Shown: one piece after another, positions 42,241-50,990 of the stretch
How the letters are laid out: every line of letters begins with the position of its first letter
Position numbering within the stretch: the stretch's first letter is position 1
From: Paenibacillus massiliensis 2301065 = DSM 16942
GTDB lineage: Bacteria > Bacillota > Bacilli > Paenibacillales > Paenibacillaceae
Reading direction: 5' to 3'
Length of the DNA: 64,000 bases
NCBI RefSeq assembly: GCF_000377505.1
Contig: NZ_KB898186.1
Coordinates: 496,001-560,000, forward strand
Translations under genes and position numbers: made by a program
The notes under the pieces: generated by a model
What the model was told of the DNA's origin: nothing
Seen by the model: only the letters and a program-made list of their open reading frames with translations
Database searches by the model: none

Positions 42241-43010
42241 TCGCCGCCGCTAAATCACGAGTGTTCCACAAGATCTTCCGCCGATATAACGAGTGGTATT
42301 TACTGCGGCGCGCCTTCCGCTCGGTAGCGGCCGTAGGATCGCCCGATCCAGATATCGCTGGTAGCAGACCTGTACTCTATATAATGAACCATAGCTCCTG
42401 GTGGGATGGCCTATGGTTCTATCATGCTATCCAGCGTTTGTCCCATGCAGATTGGGCGCAATATTATGTCATGATGGAGGAACGACAGTTGTCCTCCTTT
42501 CGTTTTTTTCGGCGGCTCGGTGCTTATTCAATTGATCGTGAACGGGTGTCCGATATTCGATCAAGCTTCAAATATACGGCTGGGCTGTTGAACCAAGGCC
42601 ACCGTGTACTGATCTATCCACAAGGTACAATCACGCATGCGGATGCCGGACCGCTGGAGTTCAAGCGGGGGGTTGCTGTAATTCTGCAGCAGGCTCCGCG
42701 TACACTTGTGGTGCCCGTCACCGCCTATCATGGGCTGCTTCAGCATGATCGTCCAGAGGTGACTCTTCGCTTCGGTGAAGCGCTGTACCCTCCGAACGAT
42801 ACATGGAGGAGCATGACGAGCCGGGAAAGTGTTGACCTGCTGCAATCTGTGTTACAGAGGCAGTTGGATCGGCATCGACATGAATTCGTTCAGTCGCTGG
42901 GTGGTGCGACAGATTCGGACCCGAATTACATTCAATTGCTTCCAACGGGTCAATCCATCAGTGAGGTATACAGCAAATGCAGAGCTAAGGTGATACCATG
43001 GAACCGCTAG
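42237..43010 (+). CDS. PlsC-like acyltransferase (CrtO-type, carotenoid ester)
   Basis: The 257-residue protein belongs to the glycerophosphate acyltransferase (PlsC) family. It has the catalytic NHX4D motif as MNHSSWWDGLWF at about residue 49, RLGAYSIDRE (block II) and IYPQGTITHADAG (block III, usually FPEGTRS). In staphyloxanthin synthesis an acyltransferase puts a fatty acid on the sugar of the glycosylated carotenoid, and this gene's place in the operon suggests the same. It overlaps the CruF-like gene by four bases (ATGA). Confidence 0.84.
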   Translation: MIAAAKSRVFHKIFRRYNEWYLLRRAFRSVAAVGSPDPDIAGSRPVLYIMNHSSWWDGLWFYHAIQRLSHADWAQYYVMMEERQLSSFRFFRRLGAYSIDRERVSDIRSSFKYTAGLLNQGHRVLIYPQGTITHADAGPLEFKRGVAVILQQAPRTLVVPVTAYHGLLQHDRPEVTLRFGEALYPPNDTWRSMTSRESVDLLQSVLQRQLDRHRHEFVQSLGGATDSDPNYIQLLPTGQSISEVYSKCRAKVIPWNR

Positions 43011-44215
43011 TAGAGGGGGGCATGGTCATCCTGCTGGTCATTGGCTGTGCTCTGCTCCTGCAATGGGGATTTGCCCTCTGGAATGCATCTGTCCTACCTA
43101 TACTGGGGCAGTCGGATGGCTTGAATGCAGACAGCCTTAGATTCGAGGCTAGAGAGCCCTCTGGGAAGCCTGTATTATCCATTCTGATTCCCGCCCGAAA
43201 TGAAGAGGCCCATATTCAGGCCTGTCTGGAGCATGTACTGTCATGCGATCGTCAAGGAATCACACTGGAGCTACTTATCTTGAATGACAGGTCGGAGGAT
43301 GCTACTGCTGCGCTTGTAAAGGAATGCATTGCCCGCCAGGCTACAGCAAGTGTGGACGATTCATCGCTAAGCATTCGCATGCTTCAGGGAGCAGTGCCTC
43401 CTAAGGGCTGGCTTGGCAAATCTTATGCCTGTCATCAACTAGCGACTGCGGCACAGGGCACTTGGCTGTTATTTATGGATGCGGACGTGCGTCTTGCGCC
43501 GGATGCTCTGCAAGCTGCTCTGCGGACAGCAGTGTATCAAGGCAAGGGTTTGATCACAGGCTTTCCGCGTCAAGTGACGATGACCTGGCTGGAGAGACTG
43601 ATTGTGCCAATGATGATGTTCACGATTATTTGCCACCTTCCCATAGCCCTGATCAAGCATTCGCGCTCACCATTGTTCGTTGCAGCTATGGGAGCTTTCC
43701 TGCTAATTCACAGGGACAGCTATTCGGCAGCAGGTGGACACGAGGCTATCCGGGCTGCGATGGTGGACGATATGAGTCTTGCCCGTGCAGTCAAGCGAGC
43801 CGGGCATCCGGTTACGCTTGCTTCAGTGTTCACTCATGTTCATATGCGGATGTACTGTAATGCTGCAGAGGTATGGAATGGCTTCACCAAAAATGTATAT
43901 GACGGAATTGGCAGGCAGCCCTGGCTGCTGGTCCTGTTAATTCTAAGCTACAGCGCAATGTATCTAATCCCTGTGCTAATACTGGGAGGGGCTGTGGTCT
44001 TAGGGGAATCGACTCTGGCTGGCGTGTCCCTTGCTGCTGTTCTTCTGGGAATGGCGATCAAACGAACAGCTGACAGAGCGGCAGGAGGCCAGCCTTTATG
44101 GCATGCGGCGCTCTTGCCGCTATCCATTGTCGGGTTGTTGCTGATCGCCATACGATCCTGGTATGGAGCTGCTTCGGGCAAGGGCTATTACTGGAAAGGT
44201 AGATGGTATTCATGA
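42998..44215 (+). CDS. GT2-family glycosyltransferase (CrtQ-like)
   Basis: The 405-residue protein has an N-terminal membrane helix, a GT-A domain (LSILIPARNEEAHIQACLEH, LLILNDRSEDAT, the DxD-like LLFMDADVRL, VDDMSLARAVK) and three C-terminal membrane helices. This is the CrtQ/CruC-like arrangement of carotenoid glycosyltransferases, which attach a hexose to a hydroxyl or carboxyl end group at the membrane. It overlaps the acyltransferase by 13 bases and the last desaturase by four. Confidence 0.85.
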   Translation: MEPLVEGGMVILLVIGCALLLQWGFALWNASVLPILGQSDGLNADSLRFEAREPSGKPVLSILIPARNEEAHIQACLEHVLSCDRQGITLELLILNDRSEDATAALVKECIARQATASVDDSSLSIRMLQGAVPPKGWLGKSYACHQLATAAQGTWLLFMDADVRLAPDALQAALRTAVYQGKGLITGFPRQVTMTWLERLIVPMMMFTIICHLPIALIKHSRSPLFVAAMGAFLLIHRDSYSAAGGHEAIRAAMVDDMSLARAVKRAGHPVTLASVFTHVHMRMYCNAAEVWNGFTKNVYDGIGRQPWLLVLLILSYSAMYLIPVLILGGAVVLGESTLAGVSLAAVLLGMAIKRTADRAAGGQPLWHAALLPLSIVGLLLIAIRSWYGAASGKGYYWKGRWYS

Positions 44216-45714
44216 GAGACGGAGTTATGTCTGGAAAGTCTGCGGGAGCTATCGTCATCGGTGGTGGCATCGGTGGATTGTCGTGTGCCATCAGACTTGC
44301 AGCCGGAGGTGTCCCTGTGAAGCTGCTGGAGAAGCAGCCACGAGTGGGCGGCAAGCTGCAGCGTGTGGAGCTGGAGGGGTATCATTTTGATCGCGGTCCG
44401 AGCACGATAACGATGCCTGATGCCTTCCGTGCAGTATTTGCTTCGGCGGGTGCAAGGCTGGAGGATTACTGTGAGCTGTATGAACTGGAGCCGCGCACGC
44501 GAAATATATTCGCGGATGGGACGATTGTGGACCTCAGCAAGGACCGGGTGTGGATGAAGGAGCAGATTGCGTCCTACAGTACTGCCGATGCACGGCGCTA
44601 TGATGCCTTCATGCGAGAGGCGACAGCGCTATATCGGGAGGCGGACGCACGCTTCTTACATAAGCTGCTGTTGGGGCCGCGTGACAAGCTGAATATGGGT
44701 ATGCTTCGTGGCTTGCTTCGGGTACGTCCGTGGCTGACCCTGCACAAGCTGCTGCGCCGATATTTTAGCCATCCTCATACGCTTGCAATGTTCGGAAGAT
44801 ACGCCACCTATGTGGGCTCATCCCCCTATCAGTCGCCGTCGATCTTCGCCATGATGGCCCATCTGGAGGGAGACCTTGGCGTGTACGGTGTACGGGGTGG
44901 GACCTCCGCACTGGTCGATGGGCTGGAGCAGCTGGCTATGGCGTGTGGGGTAGAGATTATGACCGGAACCGAGGTAGAGCGGATTGTGGTCATAAATGGA
45001 AAAATACAGGGCGTCGAGACGACAGCCGGCTTCTATCCTTCCTCGCTGGTCATTGCGAACGGTGATGTACTATCTGTGAATTCAAGGCTGTTGGCCTCGT
45101 CAGAGCGTCCATCAATGAGCGATGCCAGCATTGCCGGATATGAGCCCTCGTTGTCTGGCTTCGTGACGTTAGCGGGGATTCCCAGGCAATATGAGCTGCT
45201 GCGCCATCATACGGTCTTCTTCCCGGAGAACTATGAGCAGGAATTCGAGTCCATATTTGTCCAGAAGCAGCCGCCAGTGGACCCTACCATATATATTTGC
45301 TATTCGGGCTACTCCGAGGCCGGACTTGCACCTCCAGACGGGAGTAACTTATTCATACTGACCAATGCCCCGTATGTATCAGCACATTGGAACTGGGAGC
45401 AGGAGGCAGAGGCCTATCGAGCTCGACTGCTACGCAGACTGGCGGCATGTGGAATCGACGGCTTGGAACATGCTGATGTGCTGCTGAGCTATACCCCGGA
45501 GCAGCTCGCGGCTGATACTTATGCACATCGGGGAGCGATCTATGGCATTTCCTCCAATTCAGTCCGACAGACCTTCGCAAGACCCGGGAACAGAAGTCGA
45601 GATGTAGAGGGGCTGTGGTATGTCGGGGGGACGACACATCCCGGAGGCGGGACACCCATTGTTGCGTTATCTGGCCAGTTGGTGGCTGAGCGTATTCTGC
45701 AGGAGAGAACTTAA
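44212..45714 (+). CDS. CrtN/CrtP-like carotenoid oxidase/desaturase 3
   Basis: The third flavoenzyme (500 residues) begins GAIVIGGGIGGLSCAIRLAA, has KQPRVGGKLQRVELEGYHFD with RGPSTITMPD, HTVFFPENYEQEFESIF and the C-terminal LWYVGGTTHPGGGTPIVALS. The EFESIF stretch is typical of CrtP/CrtNb, which oxidise the terminal methyl of a diapocarotene to aldehyde or acid. An additional desaturation role is possible. The start at 44212 overlaps the previous stop (ATGA); ATG 44203 and 44227 are alternatives. It is the last gene of the operon. Confidence 0.82.
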   Translation: MRDGVMSGKSAGAIVIGGGIGGLSCAIRLAAGGVPVKLLEKQPRVGGKLQRVELEGYHFDRGPSTITMPDAFRAVFASAGARLEDYCELYELEPRTRNIFADGTIVDLSKDRVWMKEQIASYSTADARRYDAFMREATALYREADARFLHKLLLGPRDKLNMGMLRGLLRVRPWLTLHKLLRRYFSHPHTLAMFGRYATYVGSSPYQSPSIFAMMAHLEGDLGVYGVRGGTSALVDGLEQLAMACGVEIMTGTEVERIVVINGKIQGVETTAGFYPSSLVIANGDVLSVNSRLLASSERPSMSDASIAGYEPSLSGFVTLAGIPRQYELLRHHTVFFPENYEQEFESIFVQKQPPVDPTIYICYSGYSEAGLAPPDGSNLFILTNAPYVSAHWNWEQEAEAYRARLLRRLAACGIDGLEHADVLLSYTPEQLAADTYAHRGAIYGISSNSVRQTFARPGNRSRDVEGLWYVGGTTHPGGGTPIVALSGQLVAERILQERT

Positions 45715-45813
45715 ATGTGTGTACATTCCACTGTTAATCCACCGACTGGAATGTTCCGTGTCTTCTAGGATACCATGAGCAAGCCTCAGCAATACTCTAA
45801 TGGGAGTATGAAA

Positions 45814-45862
45814 GAAACTCCGAAAACCCATTACATAGAAGGATTTTCGGAGTTCTTTTTTT
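45814..45862. terminator. Bidirectional terminator ending the crt operon
   Basis: AACTCCGAAAA (45816-45826) pairs with TTTTCGGAGTT (45844-45854) around 17 bases, followed by a T run on the plus strand; the minus strand also ends in T-rich TTTCTTTC. It also serves the convergent kinase gene. Confidence 0.87.
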
Positions 45863-46883
45863 AAGGGTCAGCCCTGCACAGAACTAGCCTTAATTTATAG
45901 ATATTTTGAAGCGTACGGACAAGGTTAGTCTTCTCGTCATCGTCGTCTGTATGGATATATCCTTCCACCAGCCTGTATCCAAATACGAGCAGGATCATCT
46001 CATAGACGCAATGATCGGCGATAGAGGCTCCATCCGCATACTCCGAGAAGCCTTTATAATACGCAGGGACACATCGCTGATAGTATTCTACCATGTGGTC
46101 GATATCTGCTTCATCGGCAATCAGGCTTGCGAGATCTTCGCCAAGGTAGCCCCATCCGGATGTATCCCAGTCAATGACCGCAATGTTCCCATCAGTATAG
46201 AACAGATTGGTCACCCAGAAATCCCGGTGGCAGAGCACGAGGGGTAATTGTTCGATACGAGCGAATATTTCGTCTGCGTGCTCATCAATGTCGATGAGCA
46301 TTTGCCGGACGTGCTGAGGGAGTTCGCAGCTCTCTGAGCGTATATAATTGTAGACAACTGGCCATGACCGGTAATGCAGATACGTATTCTTCATAAGATC
46401 AGCATTGCTCAGATTGGTCAGGCTCTGCAACACAGGAGGTTGCTCGGCATACAGCTTGCCTTGATAGCGACCTAGCTCCCGCGCGAGCTGTTCATACATG
46501 TCACCGGTTAAGTTCGAGCCTGTTACGCCCTCAATATATTCCAGCCACAGCTGGCATTCATCTTCTTCAGCATTTATCTTGGCGTGATAGCAGGTCGGCC
46601 AGCGAAAAGCAGTCGAGAACGTCGCTCCCAGATCAGATATATAGAGATCATATTCACGGCGCCATGAATCCGGATCGCCGTAGCGTGCCCATTTCTTCTG
46701 AATTTTCAGTACGATATGGTACGTCAATTTTTCGCCATCCGCAGCTTCGGCGCTACCTGTTACCAGGTGCACATCTCCCACAGTTCCGCCCTGCAAAGGG
46801 ATGGTTTGGTAATCTGCTGATGAGATATCCTTCTTGAACCGTTGGCCTAAGACATAGATTAGCGTCTCGAATTTAATATTCAT
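45861..46883 (-). CDS. APH-family phosphotransferase coupled to the RsgA paralogue
   Basis: The 340-residue protein has the aminoglycoside-phosphotransferase/choline-kinase fold. It has the catalytic loop LCHRDFWVTNLFY (H-x-D-x4-N) at about residue 217 and the metal motif IAVIDWDTSGWGYLGED, preceded by a kinase N-lobe with IVLKIQKKW and SWRREYDLY. The substrate may be an antibiotic, a sugar or another small molecule. Its ATG overlaps the stop of the GTPase gene upstream (ATGA), so both are made together from a leader that looks like an attenuator. This context argues for a stress or resistance function but does not prove it. Confidence 0.82.
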   Translation of the reverse strand: MNIKFETLIYVLGQRFKKDISSADYQTIPLQGGTVGDVHLVTGSAEAADGEKLTYHIVLKIQKKWARYGDPDSWRREYDLYISDLGATFSTAFRWPTCYHAKINAEEDECQLWLEYIEGVTGSNLTGDMYEQLARELGRYQGKLYAEQPPVLQSLTNLSNADLMKNTYLHYRSWPVVYNYIRSESCELPQHVRQMLIDIDEHADEIFARIEQLPLVLCHRDFWVTNLFYTDGNIAVIDWDTSGWGYLGEDLASLIADEADIDHMVEYYQRCVPAYYKGFSEYADGASIADHCVYEMILLVFGYRLVEGYIHTDDDDEKTNLVRTLQNIYKLRLVLCRADP

Positions 46884-47953
46884 TTCTTCCGCCCTCCGTT
46901 CTTCTTCGTTTGCTTGTTCAGCATAGCGATTGTCTTGTCTCGAGCTCTCTTGTCGATGAGGTAGCTTGTTTTGTCATTGACATACTTGCTCTCATGTCGC
47001 TGGGCAACGTATTGCTCCCACCGTTCATGAGGCAACGAACCGTCAGCAAGCGCGGCGAGCACGGCACAGCCTGGCTCGGCCTGATGGCGGCAATCCGAGA
47101 ATCGGCATTGAGAGAACCATTTTTCAACATCGGTAAAGCTTGCTCGTATACCTTCGTCAGCGGCAAACAGCCCAAGCTCACGCATACCCGGCGTATCGAT
47201 GACCATTGCACCAGAGGGGAGTAAAAACAGCTGACGGTGTGTTGTCGTATGGCGCCCCCGGCTGTCGCCCTCCCGGATCGCCTGAACCTTCATTACGTCC
47301 TGTTCTATCAATGCATTGAGCAGAGAGGATTTGCCTACGCCGGACATACCGAGAAAGACGACTGTGTTACCAGGCATCAAGTAGGGACTCAACTCGTTCA
47401 GCCCCATGCCTGTGTGACTGCAGATCGCGTGAACTGGTACATCGGGGATACTTTGTGTGATTTCCGCCAGTGGGGCATTCATTTCCTCCACGAGATCAGC
47501 CTTGGTCAGAATGATGACGGGTTGGCCGCCACTCTGTCTGGCTTGTGTCAGGTACCTCATGATGCGGGCAACGTTGAAATCCCCATTCAGAGAAGAAAGA
47601 ATAAACACATAGTCAAAGTTGGTGGCAACAACTTGCTCTAACACGGTTCTGGCAAAGCTTGCGGCATGCCCTGAGTAATCCGCACGTGAGAACTTGGAGC
47701 GGCGGGGTAGTACCGTAACGATGAGAGAATTTCCACTCTCGTTGTGGTGCAGTAGGACAAAATCACCGACGCACGGAAAGTCAATGCGCGTCGCCGAGCT
47801 ATGGTAGAACGTTCCTTTGAGCACCGCTTTTACTTCGCCCATTCCAGTCATGACCGTGAAGCGCTCGCGTCGAAGCTCCGTCACCCTGCCGGGCAATAAT
47901 CCGTCGGGAATTGCTTCTATTTCTGTGTAGCCATAAGTTTTCAAATCAATCAT
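46880..47953 (-). CDS. RsgA-like circularly permuted GTPase (paralogue)
   Basis: The 357-residue protein has the RsgA architecture: an OB fold (residues 20-95), the circularly permuted GTPase motifs in the order G4 ILTKADLVEE, G1 FLGMSGVGKSSLLNAL, G3 VIDTPGMRELG, and a C-terminal zinc site C-x4-C-x-H-x5-C (CRFSDCRHQAEPGC). RsgA acts late in 30S assembly. This copy is not in the usual rsgA context (next to prpC/prkC and rpe) but is tied to an APH-family kinase, so it is likely a paralogue with a special job. The ribosome binding site AAAGGAG is 13 bases before ATG 47953. Confidence 0.88.
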   Translation of the reverse strand: MIDLKTYGYTEIEAIPDGLLPGRVTELRRERFTVMTGMGEVKAVLKGTFYHSSATRIDFPCVGDFVLLHHNESGNSLIVTVLPRRSKFSRADYSGHAASFARTVLEQVVATNFDYVFILSSLNGDFNVARIMRYLTQARQSGGQPVIILTKADLVEEMNAPLAEITQSIPDVPVHAICSHTGMGLNELSPYLMPGNTVVFLGMSGVGKSSLLNALIEQDVMKVQAIREGDSRGRHTTTHRQLFLLPSGAMVIDTPGMRELGLFAADEGIRASFTDVEKWFSQCRFSDCRHQAEPGCAVLAALADGSLPHERWEQYVAQRHESKYVNDKTSYLIDKRARDKTIAMLNKQTKKNGGRKK

Positions 47954-47990
47954 GGTTGTTGATTAGCTCCTTTAATGTTGTTTTTGGACG

Positions 47991-48042
47991 CAAAAATGCC
48001 ACGGACAAGCAGCCTCTAAAGAAGCTGCTGTCGCGCGGCATC
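47991..48042 (-). terminator. Second intrinsic terminator in the rsgA-like leader
   Basis: On the minus strand ATGCCGCG and GACAGCAGC pair with GCTGCTTGTC and CGTGGCAT (small bulges allowed), then five T follow. The leader ORF's TAG stop is in the loop. It lies only 40 bases before the rsgA-like gene, so transcription must be able to pass it. Confidence 0.72.
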
Positions 48043-48117
48043 AGGACGCAAAAAAGATACGACCTTCATCGTATCCTGCAAACAGCAATATTCACGAAAG
48101 GTTACTTTGGATGGCAT
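48016..48117 (-). CDS. Possible 33-residue leader peptide of the rsgA-like operon
   Basis: An ORF runs from ATG 48117 to TAG 48016 on the minus strand. Its central part is LQDTMKVVSFLRPDAARQ. From memory this resembles the conserved reading frame in tet(M)-type leaders (KMKVISFFRPDA), which I could not check. It spans the first terminator and ends in the loop of the second, as expected for translation-coupled attenuation. The ribosome binding site before ATG 48117 is weak, so an internal start is possible. Confidence 0.5.
   Translation of the reverse strand: MPSKVTFREYCCLQDTMKVVSFLRPDAARQQLL
48049..48076 (-). terminator. First intrinsic terminator in the rsgA-like leader
   Basis: On the minus strand GATACGA-TGAAGG-TCGTATC is a perfect 7-bp hairpin followed by six T. 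It falls inside the leader ORF. Confidence 0.82.
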
Positions 48118-48252
48118 ACCAAATAATACGGGGAATTCCCGCCTTTTGTGTACGCCAACTATTCAGTTTTAAGACCGAACCACCATATAAGTAGCTGCCA
48201 TTAAAAACATCTCCCTTCGTGTCAGGAACTTGCTTATTGCTAAGCTGTCTAT

Positions 48253-48297
48253 AAAATAACCTTTTTTGGTAAATAAATCAATACAATAAATCAATAC
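48253..48297 (-). promoter_or_regulatory. Probable promoter of the rsgA-like/APH operon with 13-bp duplication
   Basis: On the minus strand TTGATT (48276-48281) and TATTTT (48253-48258) are 17 bases apart, giving a leader of about 290 nt. The -35 region lies in two exact 13-bp tandem copies (48272-48297), so a second TTGATT exists 13 bases upstream. The rest of the 48118-48252 stretch shows no gene. Confidence 0.45.
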
Positions 48298-48483
48298 AGA
48301 ATAATGAAAACTGTGAACAATCCTACAAGTATATTCAAATAATCGAATATGAGTGGATTCGGATATGCCCTGATATCGGATATAATGATAGATGATGAAC
48401 ATGAGAATGCCATGAACCCACTCGAACGCAGGGTGGTTCATTGAGATATCAGACGATGAGAAGTGCAGAGAGGGAGTGAGCGC

Positions 48484-49617
48484 ATGAGCCGACCGGATCA
48501 CGACGAGCAGAGGGAAGACCAGATAGAGGAGCAAACGGAAGGACAGTTGGAAGAACAGCTGGAATCGCAGGGGGAAACGGTACGAACGGGTGAGCGAAAA
48601 ATGGAGCATGTGCGGCTATGTCTCCGCGAAAATGTAGCTGGTGAAGGAATTAGCAGCGGGCTGGAGCATTTAGTATTCAAGCATAACCCGCTGCCTGAGG
48701 TGGATTTTGATGACATCCAGCTGGCAAGCTATTTTCTGGGACACCAGTTGCAGGCACCGCTCCTTATTAGCTCTATGACAGGGGGAAGTGCTGGCACAGC
48801 ACAGATCAATCAGCGGCTTGCTGCAGCAGCAGAGGCCAGAGGCTGGGCACTGGGACTTGGCTCTATCCGCGCTGCTGTGGAGAAAGAGGAGCTGGCTTAT
48901 ACCTTTCAGGTACGAAAGCAGGCCCCGAGCATTCCGATCATCGCCAACCTGGGCGCCGTGCAGCTGAATTACGGCTTTGGTGTAGAGCAGTGCCAGCGTG
49001 CTGTGGATATGGCGGAGGCTGATATGCTGGTCTTGCATTTGAACAGCCTGCAGGAGGTATTTCAGCCAGAGGGCAACACGAACTTCAGCGGACTGCTCTC
49101 CCGGATTGAGGAGGTATGCAGTAGGCTAACGGTCCCTGTCGGAGTTAAGGAAGTAGGCTGGGGCATTGATGGCGTCACAGCTGCCAGACTTTTCTCGGTA
49201 GGCGTATCATTCATCGATGTAGCTGGTGCAGGCGGGACGAGCTGGAGTCAGGTGGAGAAGTTCCGTAATACAGATCCGATCAAACGGGCTGCCGCCGAGG
49301 CATTCGCTGATTGGGGTAACCCTACGGCGAGTTGTATCAGGGAGGTTCAGGAGCTCGAACAGGGGGCAGTGATCGGTAGTGGTGGACTGCGAAATGGAGT
49401 CGATGCAGCTAAGGCGATCGCGCTCGGTGCGGATCTGGCCGGATTTGGGCGCTCCCTCCTAGGGGCGGCAGTAGAATCCGAAGAGCTGGTGATCGAGCGA
49501 TTGGCTCAAGTGGAGTTGGAGCTGCGTACGGTGATGTTCGGCATTGGTGTGCGTGATGTCGAACAATTGAGAGGGACCTCTCGTCTTAGACAACGCGCAG
49601 GCCGAGGGGGTCTGTAG
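48484..49617 (+). CDS. fni: Type 2 isopentenyl-diphosphate delta-isomerase
   Basis: The FMN-dependent enzyme (377 residues) interconverts isopentenyl and dimethylallyl diphosphate, the precursors of carotenoids and quinones. Family landmarks are RKMEHVRLCL, FKHNPLPEVDFDDIQL, APLLISSMTGGSAGT, GLGSIRAA, HLNSLQEVFQPEGNTNFSG, GVKEVGWGI, DVAGAGGTSW and the FMN phosphate site IGSGGLRNGVDAAKAIALGA. The first 37 residues are an unusual Glu/Gln-rich extension not needed by the family. ATG 48484 has GGGAG 7 bases before it. It is separate from the crt operon. Confidence 0.93.
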   Translation: MSRPDHDEQREDQIEEQTEGQLEEQLESQGETVRTGERKMEHVRLCLRENVAGEGISSGLEHLVFKHNPLPEVDFDDIQLASYFLGHQLQAPLLISSMTGGSAGTAQINQRLAAAAEARGWALGLGSIRAAVEKEELAYTFQVRKQAPSIPIIANLGAVQLNYGFGVEQCQRAVDMAEADMLVLHLNSLQEVFQPEGNTNFSGLLSRIEEVCSRLTVPVGVKEVGWGIDGVTAARLFSVGVSFIDVAGAGGTSWSQVEKFRNTDPIKRAAAEAFADWGNPTASCIREVQELEQGAVIGSGGLRNGVDAAKAIALGADLAGFGRSLLGAAVESEELVIERLAQVELELRTVMFGIGVRDVEQLRGTSRLRQRAGRGGL

Positions 49618-49765
49618 TACGAGTTATAACAAGGGCAACAACGGATCAACCATGGACCAATAACGGAGTAATAGCGCTATAATAGACCTGTAAATACGCT
49701 TGTAATACACCTGTAGCAGCATAGCAGGCCAGGACTTTAAATATTCGACCATTTTGTTCGTCATT

Positions 49766-49805
49766 TCAGGCTATCGAAGCAGTACGGGCTGTGACGATAG
49801 CCTGA
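49766..49805. terminator. 11-bp hairpin between convergent fni and glycosyltransferase genes
   Basis: TCAGGCTATCG (49766-49776) and CGATAGCCTGA (49795-49805) pair perfectly. T runs are absent on both strands, so it is a weak or factor-dependent terminator. Confidence 0.5.
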
Positions 49806-49832
49806 GGTGTAATGTCCTTTGAGGTACATGAA

Positions 49833-50990
49833 TTATGCTGTAAACGTTCGATGGCTTGCAGGTTGGCTTCGATACTGTATGGCTTCCTCGTAATCCGTGA
49901 TTAGCCCGTCAAAAATATGCCTCCACGACCGCATCTGTGCAAGCCTTCTTCCTTCGAGACCCATCATCCTCAATTGGTCCATATGATCTCCCCACAGACA
50001 TAATTCCCGAATAAGTGCTTCGGCATTGTTAGGTTCGAGTAGAATGCCACTGCGATGCTGCGAGACCAGATCCTTTACCCCACCTGCGTTCGCTGCTATG
50101 ACAGGCAGACCTGAAGCCATCGCTTCCAGCACTACGTTCCCGAACGTCTCGGTACAGGAAGGGAATACGAATATATCTGACGAAGCATATACGGCAGCAA
50201 GCTCCTCTCCATGAAGGTACCCAGTGAATGTTGTGTTCGCAGGAGCGTGTAGACGCAGCTTGGGCAGTAGTGGTCCGTCTCCGACGATGAGCCAGTGCAC
50301 GCGGGCTTGCATGCTCTCGGGCAGATGCTTCATCGCGAGCATCAAGGTGTCGATATTCTTCTCGGGGGCAATTCGCCCGACGTAGAGGAGAATCAGAGGA
50401 GCTGTAATGCCGTAACGCTGCCGAATATGCTGATGGCGTCGATCGGGATGATATAGTTCGCAGTCAATGCCACGCGACCATAGCTTCAGACGTTGGATAC
50501 CTTGTAGCTGCAGGGAATTCAAAGTTTCGAGAGAGGGTGTAAATGTAGCATCACAGGCTCTGTGGAACCATTTGATATACTTCCAGTAAAGGGGAACCAT
50601 GCTTTTCAATTTGTAATATTCGAGATAGCGGTCAAAATGAGTATGATAGGAGATGACGTGCGGAAGCTGATGCTTCAGTGCGTATTTCAGGCCGAGGAGC
50701 CCCATGTTGAACGGAGTGGCCAAGTGCAGCAGGTCGGGACGAAAGCCTCCCAGCTCTTCATGAATGGCTAGTCTATTCGGCAAGGCTATACGACACTCGG
50801 GATAAAGGAAGAAAGGGACATTGGCGACAGTGCGCACAGAAGCAGCATGGCTACCCTCAATGATGGATTGCGGAGTGAACAGCAGATGTTCGATTCCTCT
50901 GAGATTCAGATGCTGACTGAGGCGTTGCAGTGTCCGAGCGACCCCATTGGTATCCGGAGCGTAGGTGTCAGTGAACAAGGCCAGGCGCAT
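49833..50990 (-). CDS. GT4-family glycosyltransferase (MgtA-like)
   Basis: The 385-residue protein has the GT-B layout of family 4 enzymes: MRLALFTDTYAPDTNGVART, SYHTHFDRYLEYY, LLYVGRIAPEKNIDTLMLAM, LIVGDGPLLPKL, then FVFPSCTETFGNVVLEAMAS and GLPVIAANAGG, the nucleotide-sugar EX7E motif. It resembles enzymes that mannosylate or glucosylate membrane lipids, such as MgtA. AGGAGGG precedes ATG 50990; a longer in-frame start at 51047 is not supported. It is monocistronic. Confidence 0.87.
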   Translation of the reverse strand: MRLALFTDTYAPDTNGVARTLQRLSQHLNLRGIEHLLFTPQSIIEGSHAASVRTVANVPFFLYPECRIALPNRLAIHEELGGFRPDLLHLATPFNMGLLGLKYALKHQLPHVISYHTHFDRYLEYYKLKSMVPLYWKYIKWFHRACDATFTPSLETLNSLQLQGIQRLKLWSRGIDCELYHPDRRHQHIRQRYGITAPLILLYVGRIAPEKNIDTLMLAMKHLPESMQARVHWLIVGDGPLLPKLRLHAPANTTFTGYLHGEELAAVYASSDIFVFPSCTETFGNVVLEAMASGLPVIAANAGGVKDLVSQHRSGILLEPNNAEALIRELCLWGDHMDQLRMMGLEGRRLAQMRSWRHIFDGLITDYEEAIQYRSQPASHRTFTA

